A DNA stretch of 64,000 nucleotides from NCBI RefSeq assembly GCF_014168815.1, contig NZ_AP021972.1:186001-250000 (forward strand), read 5' to 3'. The stretch is from Klebsiella sp. WP3-W18-ESBL-02 (GTDB lineage Bacteria; Pseudomonadota; Gammaproteobacteria; Enterobacterales; Enterobacteriaceae). Position numbers and translations under genes: made by a program. Every line of letters starts with the position of its first letter. Within the stretch, counting starts at the first letter, position 1. Positions 60,070 to 64,000 of the stretch are shown in pieces. The notes beneath the pieces are model-generated. The model saw nothing but the letters and a program-made list of their open reading frames with translations. It was not told the origin of the DNA and ran no database searches.

Positions 60070-62052
60070 TTATTTTTTCGCCTTGCTGACTGACTTCATC
60101 AGTGCCTGGAAAATCACGTCGTTTTCGTTCTGTTCCTCCTGTATCTCCATTGCTTTTTTCAGCGCATTGCCGTCAGTAAATACCCGCTCGACAACATGGC
60201 GCTGTGGCGGTTCAGGTGGTGCCACCTTCGGCAGCAAATCATTGACCTCAATAGCGCTCATCCGGCGCTGTGCACGGGCCGCACGTTTGGTATGCGTCAT
60301 CATCTGTTTGCGCTGACGGCTGTGTTCACGGCCTTTTTCGGTATCGCCGAAGGCCACTGCTGAGCGGCATTCCGCCATGCAGAGGAAACGCCCGTCCAGG
60401 TCATAGCAGGCCACTTCGCTGTGAAGGTTGCGGGGGTCGAAACGCACGGTAATTTTGCGCTGACGGATATTCGCCAGAGACGGATGCCAGTAGCTGTTCT
60501 TGCGTCCGTACAGCGTGCCGCCGGACTCGAGGAAAAACTCGCCGGTGACTTTCACCGTGACGGCTTCCGCTGGCAGCATGAGTTGGCGGATTTGCTCATC
60601 ACTCAGGCGGGTAACAATCGAGTTGCTGTAGCTGCGCTCAAAGGCCTGATCAAACGAAAGTTCACCACGGCACATTTCAGTTTCACGCTTGGCACGGGCG
60701 TTGAACATCGCGATCCCCTCGCTGATTGCAGTGATAAAGGTCTCAACATCAACCACCCGGTCACCGTAATTGTCCGGCTTGTTTTGCGTGTTTGGCCCGG
60801 TGTATGCCCCGGCCAGAGAGGGGTGTTTGTCGATGTAGTCGCCAAGGCCACCCACACCGAACGCACGTTCAATCGGTTTGGCCTGACCCCAGCCTTTGCC
60901 GCCGATAACACTGGTCCAGTGCACCTGGATTCCCAGCATTGGCAGGATACCCATCGGGTCATCAGGCTTGACCTTGAAGCGGTAGCGATTCGGGACACCA
61001 CCACTCAGCCATTTGTTGGCAGCGGCGCGGGTGTTATCGATAGTGACGTGCTCAGGCTTACCAAAGGTGGCAATCGCATCCATCAGTGACAGGCGAATAC
61101 TGTCGCTGTTTTCGGATACATCAGTACGCCAGCCGATAATTTTGCGGCTGTGGACATCCTGCCAGACCCATGTTTTAGGACGGATGACTTCGCCGTTATA
61201 CCAGCGCACAAAGACGTTGTGCTGGTAACCATCACCGTTTATCCACTCCATCGCATGCAGCTGCGCGACGGTGCGTTGCTGGCTGGGGAACATGCGGGCC
61301 AGAGCGTTATCACCTTTGCGGGTGGCAACCAGCACTCGCGCATCAATCTCGCGCTCGACACGACGGCGGAGCGTGCGTTCGGAAGGTATTTCCCAGCCAT
61401 ATTCTGTCGCTGCGATGACCAGAAGCTCATAAGATTTGGTAAAGCATGGCTCTTCCGGGCGCAGGTAATCCCCCAGGAAAAACTGCCAGGCTTCCTCGCT
61501 TATCGGCGCTTCACGGCTGGTCTTGCATTTTTCACGAAGACGGCGGTCAAGGAGTACAGGAGCCCATAAATCACGGCTTCTGTTTTGAACCCGGTAATAC
61601 AAATTACGTAATGAACCCTCACTCATCTGGAGTTTGTGAGCGGCTGTTCTCATCGCCAGTCGCAGCGAAAGACCGGAACTCACCAGCTCAGAAAGTAACG
61701 TGACGGCTTTAGCACGTTGTTCAGCGCGTAGGCGTTGCTCGTTAGTGGCCATCTCCCAGTGTTGCCAGAGTTGTTTACGTTCGAAATTATCAGCGGTTTC
61801 TACATTTGCTTTGAGGCGAACGGGGAGGTCAATTACTCCAGTTGAGGTTTCCACCATTCCTTTGGAGGACAACAATTCAGCCCTGACCTCCGGGGGCAGC
61901 ACTGAAATGTGATATTCAAAGGCCTTACTGCCAGCACGCTTTCTGACTAACTCGGGAGAATTATCAGCACATTTTTTCAGGCTGTATCTCAGCCCCTGTA
62001 ATGTCGTAGGTAACCCAGGTACGCCGACTAACTCATTCACGGTGACAAACAT
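60070..62052 (-). CDS. A: MuA-type DDE transposase
   Basis: 660-aa transposase that pairs and joins the prophage ends for integration and replicative transposition. N-terminal end-binding region FVTVNELVGVPGLPTTLQGL. Catalytic DDE residues are D274 (INGDGYQHNVF), D339 (VTIDNTRAAANKW) and E395 (AKPIERAFG), close in number to Mu D269/D336/E392. The C-terminus carries basic residues as in MuA. The ATG at 62052 with AAGGA inside the ner end is preferred; the longer frame overlapping ner lacks support. Confidence 0.96.
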   Translation of the reverse strand: MFVTVNELVGVPGLPTTLQGLRYSLKKCADNSPELVRKRAGSKAFEYHISVLPPEVRAELLSSKGMVETSTGVIDLPVRLKANVETADNFERKQLWQHWEMATNEQRLRAEQRAKAVTLLSELVSSGLSLRLAMRTAAHKLQMSEGSLRNLYYRVQNRSRDLWAPVLLDRRLREKCKTSREAPISEEAWQFFLGDYLRPEEPCFTKSYELLVIAATEYGWEIPSERTLRRRVEREIDARVLVATRKGDNALARMFPSQQRTVAQLHAMEWINGDGYQHNVFVRWYNGEVIRPKTWVWQDVHSRKIIGWRTDVSENSDSIRLSLMDAIATFGKPEHVTIDNTRAAANKWLSGGVPNRYRFKVKPDDPMGILPMLGIQVHWTSVIGGKGWGQAKPIERAFGVGGLGDYIDKHPSLAGAYTGPNTQNKPDNYGDRVVDVETFITAISEGIAMFNARAKRETEMCRGELSFDQAFERSYSNSIVTRLSDEQIRQLMLPAEAVTVKVTGEFFLESGGTLYGRKNSYWHPSLANIRQRKITVRFDPRNLHSEVACYDLDGRFLCMAECRSAVAFGDTEKGREHSRQRKQMMTHTKRAARAQRRMSAIEVNDLLPKVAPPEPPQRHVVERVFTDGNALKKAMEIQEEQNENDVIFQALMKSVSKAKK

Positions 62053-62057
62053 AATCA

Positions 62058-62282
62058 CTAATCCTTGTTGTAGCGGCTCGGCCAAATTGATGAAGGATCT
62101 ACATTGAGAGCATCGGCGATGATGCGCTCTCCTTTGGGATAGGCTCTGTGTAACGCATTTTTCAGCGTGTCCGGTTTGAGCCCCACACTGACCGAGAGGC
62201 CGCGCATCGTCAGCCCACGCTTATGGAGCGCGGCAACGATGTCGATGCGATGCCAGTCACACGACACTTCATTTCTTTGCAT
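62058..62282 (-). CDS. ner: Ner-like early regulator
   Basis: 74-aa Ner/Nlp-family DNA-binding protein, a negative regulator of early and repressor transcription during lytic growth. The helix-turn-helix is MRGLSVSVGLKPDTLKNALH and the family ending is SIWPSRY. First gene of the leftward early operon. Paired operator-like palindromes lie 21-62 bp upstream. Confidence 0.93.
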   Translation of the reverse strand: MQRNEVSCDWHRIDIVAALHKRGLTMRGLSVSVGLKPDTLKNALHRAYPKGERIIADALNVDPSSIWPSRYNKD

Positions 62283-62302
62283 AGTTCGATTACCCTAAAA
62301 AG

Positions 62303-62344
62303 TTATCTGCGCGGATAATTCGCGCGGGTTATCCGTTGGGATAA
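62303..62344. promoter_or_regulatory. Paired 16-bp operators between ner and repressor
   Basis: TTATCT-GCGC-GGATAA (62303-62318) and TTATCC-GTTG-GGATAA (62329-62344) share the same arms and 4-bp spacers, with centres 26 bp apart. They lie between the divergent ner and repressor genes, so they are likely binding sites for Ner or the repressor. The remaining bases to 62451 are AT-rich and should hold the divergent promoters; TATATA at about 62406 is a candidate repressor -10. Confidence 0.65.
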
Positions 62345-62451
62345 GTATTGATCTACAAAAAGAAAATATCAAGCCAAAAATCTCTTTCCGTAGTTAATTG
62401 CAACTATATAGAGATAACTCATTGCTAATCAATATCTTAAGGAGAGAATGA

Positions 62452-63096
62452 ATGACAGAGGTAAAAGGAAACAAACTTGCTATTGAGGGGGAAGGAATAG
62501 CAAACATTCAAGAGCGTTTGAAGCAACTCTTTAAAGGCAGGTCGTTACGACAGGCATCTATGGATTGGGGGTTGCCGTACTCTACTTTGAATAACTATTT
62601 CTCCAAAGGAGCAACACCTGGTCTAGATGTAGTTATTCGCATAGCTCAGCTTGAGGGAGTTCCTATCAGTTGGTTGGCTTCAGGTAAAAATGATGTGATT
62701 GATTTTGGCGAGTCCCATCGTGGCACAAGCGATTCTAAGATGAGTAATACTATTGCCGAACCTATCCCGGAATATGGCAGTTCGCTGCAAATCGCCTTTA
62801 CTGGAGCTCCTGTTTGCAGCGATGCAGCACTGGCTACAACATGGGAGACGATTTTTCAATCCTTGAGCCTTAGCGAACGCTCAGCCCTTGTTAGCTCTTT
62901 CGTCAAGATTGGGGCAAAGGGTATTTTGCAGGCACTTAACCAAGTCAATGATGCAGACTCAAGCTGGATGTCTTTAAGCTACGAAGAAAAAGAACGACTG
63001 ATTCGATTGAATGAGCAACTGAAAAAAGGGACATCTGAGACTGATAGCGGCGTAGGCCAACAAGACCTAGCTAGCACTGACAAGAAGGCCGGTTAA
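62452..63096 (+). CDS. Phage repressor (C-type), helix-turn-helix protein
   Basis: 214-aa protein transcribed away from ner/A/B, the position of the Mu repressor c. The N-terminal helix-turn-helix LRQASMDWGLPYSTLNNYFS (about residues 35-55) is followed by EGVPISWLASGKND, typical of phage repressors of the CI/Rha-like HTH group rather than of Mu c. No LexA-type Ser/Lys peptidase motif was seen, so SOS self-cleavage is not evident. The C-terminal tail is Ser/Gly/Lys-rich and flexible-looking. Start at 62452 has AAGGAG 7 bases upstream. Lower GC than the morphogenesis genes. Confidence 0.85.
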   Translation: MTEVKGNKLAIEGEGIANIQERLKQLFKGRSLRQASMDWGLPYSTLNNYFSKGATPGLDVVIRIAQLEGVPISWLASGKNDVIDFGESHRGTSDSKMSNTIAEPIPEYGSSLQIAFTGAPVCSDAALATTWETIFQSLSLSERSALVSSFVKIGAKGILQALNQVNDADSSWMSLSYEEKERLIRLNEQLKKGTSETDSGVGQQDLASTDKKAG

Positions 63097-63461
63097 ACAT
63101 AGATTTATTAAGCAGACATATCTTATCTATCAATCAGATGACATAGATATTGTCTAAGGTCAAATCCAGTTTAAACGGCCTTCAAACGAATTTTATGTTT
63201 AACAAAGCAGCAAGGATTAAATGTTCAGCACGTAGTTTTAAATATCCATTTAATTGCTTTTAAGTGTCATACCGTATGTTTTAACTTTATCTGTCAGAAT
63301 CATTTTTCAGCCGCAGGGTGATCTAAAAAAGTTTTTCGCTGATTTTTAAAACCCGATCCTCCGCGAGCCCAGCGACACCAAGATTTCTCCCACCTATTCC
63401 CGTGACTTCCCGGTTATTCCCGGTTACTTTCCATTGTTCATAACTTAACTGTCACTCTACA
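63097..63461. other. Mu left-end region with transposase-site candidates and phased repeats
   Basis: 365 bp without a gene, AT-rich. On the minus strand, reading inward from the terminus: TGACAGTTAA (63445-63454), TGACAGATAA (63287-63296) and TGACACTTAA (63260-63269). They are candidate counterparts of Mu L1-L3. Between the first and second are three TTCCCG copies exactly 10 bp apart (63397, 63407, 63417) and a TTTCC remnant at 63429. No promoter or terminator was assigned. Confidence 0.6.
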
Positions 63462-63466
63462 GCCAG
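63462..63466. repeat. 5-bp target-site duplication GCCAG, copy at Mu-left end
   Basis: The host bases GCCAG after the prophage terminus ...CTCTACA equal those at 31750-31754. Removing the prophage and one copy restores the selA reading frame LYSQLPATDRLL. Confidence 0.93.
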
Positions 63467-64000
63467 CTTCCCGCAACCGACCGCTTGCTTCGCGAGCCTG
63501 CGTTTGCGCGTTTACTTGATGCCCATGGCCACACTCAGGTGGTAGAACAGCTCCGCCAGATGCTGGACGATGCGCGGCTTAGCATCCGTGAGCAGCAGGC
63601 GCTGCCGGCCTGGAGCGAGGACTGGGCGCAGGAGACGGCACAGCGGCTGGCGCGCGATGCGCAAAGCGCGCTGCGCCCGGTCATCAACCTGACGGGCACC
63701 GTGCTGCACACCAACCTGGGCCGTGCACAGCAGGCAACGTCGGCTGTGAATGCCGTCGCCCAGGTTATGCGCGATCCGGTGACGCTGGAGTACGACCTGG
63801 ACGGCGCCGGGCGCGGCCACCGCGATCGGGCGTTAGCCGACCTGCTGTGCCGTTTAACCGGCGCGGAAGATGCCTGTATCGTCAATAATAACGCCGCCGC
63901 GGTGCTGCTGATGCTGGCGGCGACGGCGGCCGGAAAAGAAGTGGTGGTGTCGCGTGGCGAGCTGGTGGAAATTGGCGGCGCGTTCCGTATCCCTGACGTG
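63462..64000 (+). pseudogene. selA: selA 3' part, cut off from its start by the prophage, runs off window
   Basis: Selenocysteine synthase normally converts Ser-tRNA(Sec) to Sec-tRNA(Sec) with selenophosphate and PLP. From CAG at 63464 the frame reads QLPATDRLLREPAFARLLDA and later TGTVLHTNLGRAQ, NNNAAAVLLML and SRGELVEIGGAFRIPDV, a clear SelA body. No stop codon occurs to the window end; the PLP lysine lies beyond it. The frame extends only to a TAA at 63446 inside the prophage. Possible restarts are TTG at 63485 or GTG at 63539, both weak. Thus a product lacking about 11-35 N-terminal residues cannot be excluded. Confidence 0.92.

Larger units (their letters stand above)
31755..63461 (-). 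mobile_element. Mu-like transposable prophage, complete-looking, 31,707 bp
   Basis: Boundaries come from the broken selA frame plus matching ends: each end reads TGTAG inward (so TG...CA outward) and is flanked by GCCAG. The genome follows Mu order from the c/ner/A/B end (right side of the window) to the tail-fibre end (left). All essential Mu modules recognised by eye are intact: transposase, activator B, Mor-type regulator, lysis, terminase, portal, head, contractile tail, baseplate and tailspike. No frameshifted structural gene was noticed. Differences from Mu include no Gin/invertible segment, no mom/com, a G gene moved downstream of T, and a shorter genome. Confidence 0.95.

Noticed and set aside
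31755..63461. Lambda- or P2-like prophage with a tyrosine integrase and att core
   Set aside because: No integrase gene is present; the MuA/MuB pair, TG/CA termini and 5-bp duplication identify Mu-type transposition.
1..64000. CRISPR arrays, tRNA or rRNA genes, and insertion sequences other than the prophage
   Set aside because: No regularly spaced repeats, cloverleaf-like genes or additional transposases were found on either strand.

Overview
The window is a chromosomal segment from a member of the Enterobacteriaceae. Gene order from coaBC to selA follows the E. coli K-12 layout (coaBC-radC-rpmBG-mutM-coaD-waaA-LPS core genes-hldD-kbl-tdh-waaH-yibQ-envC-gpmI-yibN-grxC-secB-gpsA-cysE-trmL-lldDRP-yibL-yibT-yibF-selA), and the proteins look like close orthologues. 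Two differences argue against E. coli itself. The LPS core block is much shorter, and the yibH-yibI-mtlADR block that separates yibF from yibT in E. coli is absent here. An Enterobacter/Klebsiella/Cronobacter-type relative is a reasonable guess, but the species cannot be fixed from this sequence.

Bases 1-31721 are core chromosome. They hold CoA synthesis, ribosomal proteins and base-excision repair (1-3838); Kdo transferase and a compact core-oligosaccharide operon waaQ-waaG-waaP-GT8-waaZ facing the hldD-waaF-waaC-waaL operon (3847-14636); threonine catabolism kbl-tdh (14853-17084); the accessory core glycosyltransferase waaH; an envelope/glycolysis/protein-export run yibQ-envC-gpmI / yibN-grxC-secB-gpsA-cysE (18277-25473); trmL; the L-lactate operon lldPRD with two LldR operator-like palindromes; and yibL, yibT and yibF.

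Bases 31755-63461 (31,707 bp) are a complete-looking Mu-like transposable prophage inserted after codon 11 of selA. Both prophage ends read TGTAG inward and are flanked by the same 5-bp host sequence GCCAG, the target duplication expected of Mu-type transposition. The Mu left (c/ner/A/B) end is at the right of the window. Reading from there leftward: repressor (+ strand), then on the - strand ner, transposase A, activator B, small early genes, DUF3164, gemA, a Mor-type activator, a small membrane protein, endolysin/holin genes, terminase, portal, head proteins F, I/Z and T, connector genes, sheath, tube, frameshifted tail chaperone, tape measure, N, P, gp45-gp48, and one beta-helix tailspike with a small companion gene. 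No Gin invertase with invertible fibres, no mom/com, no Gam and no separate C activator were recognised.

selA resumes at 63462 and runs off the window. The insertion separates the start codon from the rest of selenocysteine synthase and lies upstream of any co-transcribed selB, so this cell probably cannot make selenoproteins such as the Sec-containing formate dehydrogenases.

The least explained structures are: three repeated transposase-site candidates at each prophage end; a dyad-rich 212-bp gap at almost the exact physical centre of the prophage, where Mu carries its strong gyrase site; paired 16-bp operators between repressor and ner; a conserved-looking -2 frameshift site in the tail chaperone; and the unusually short outer-core gene set.
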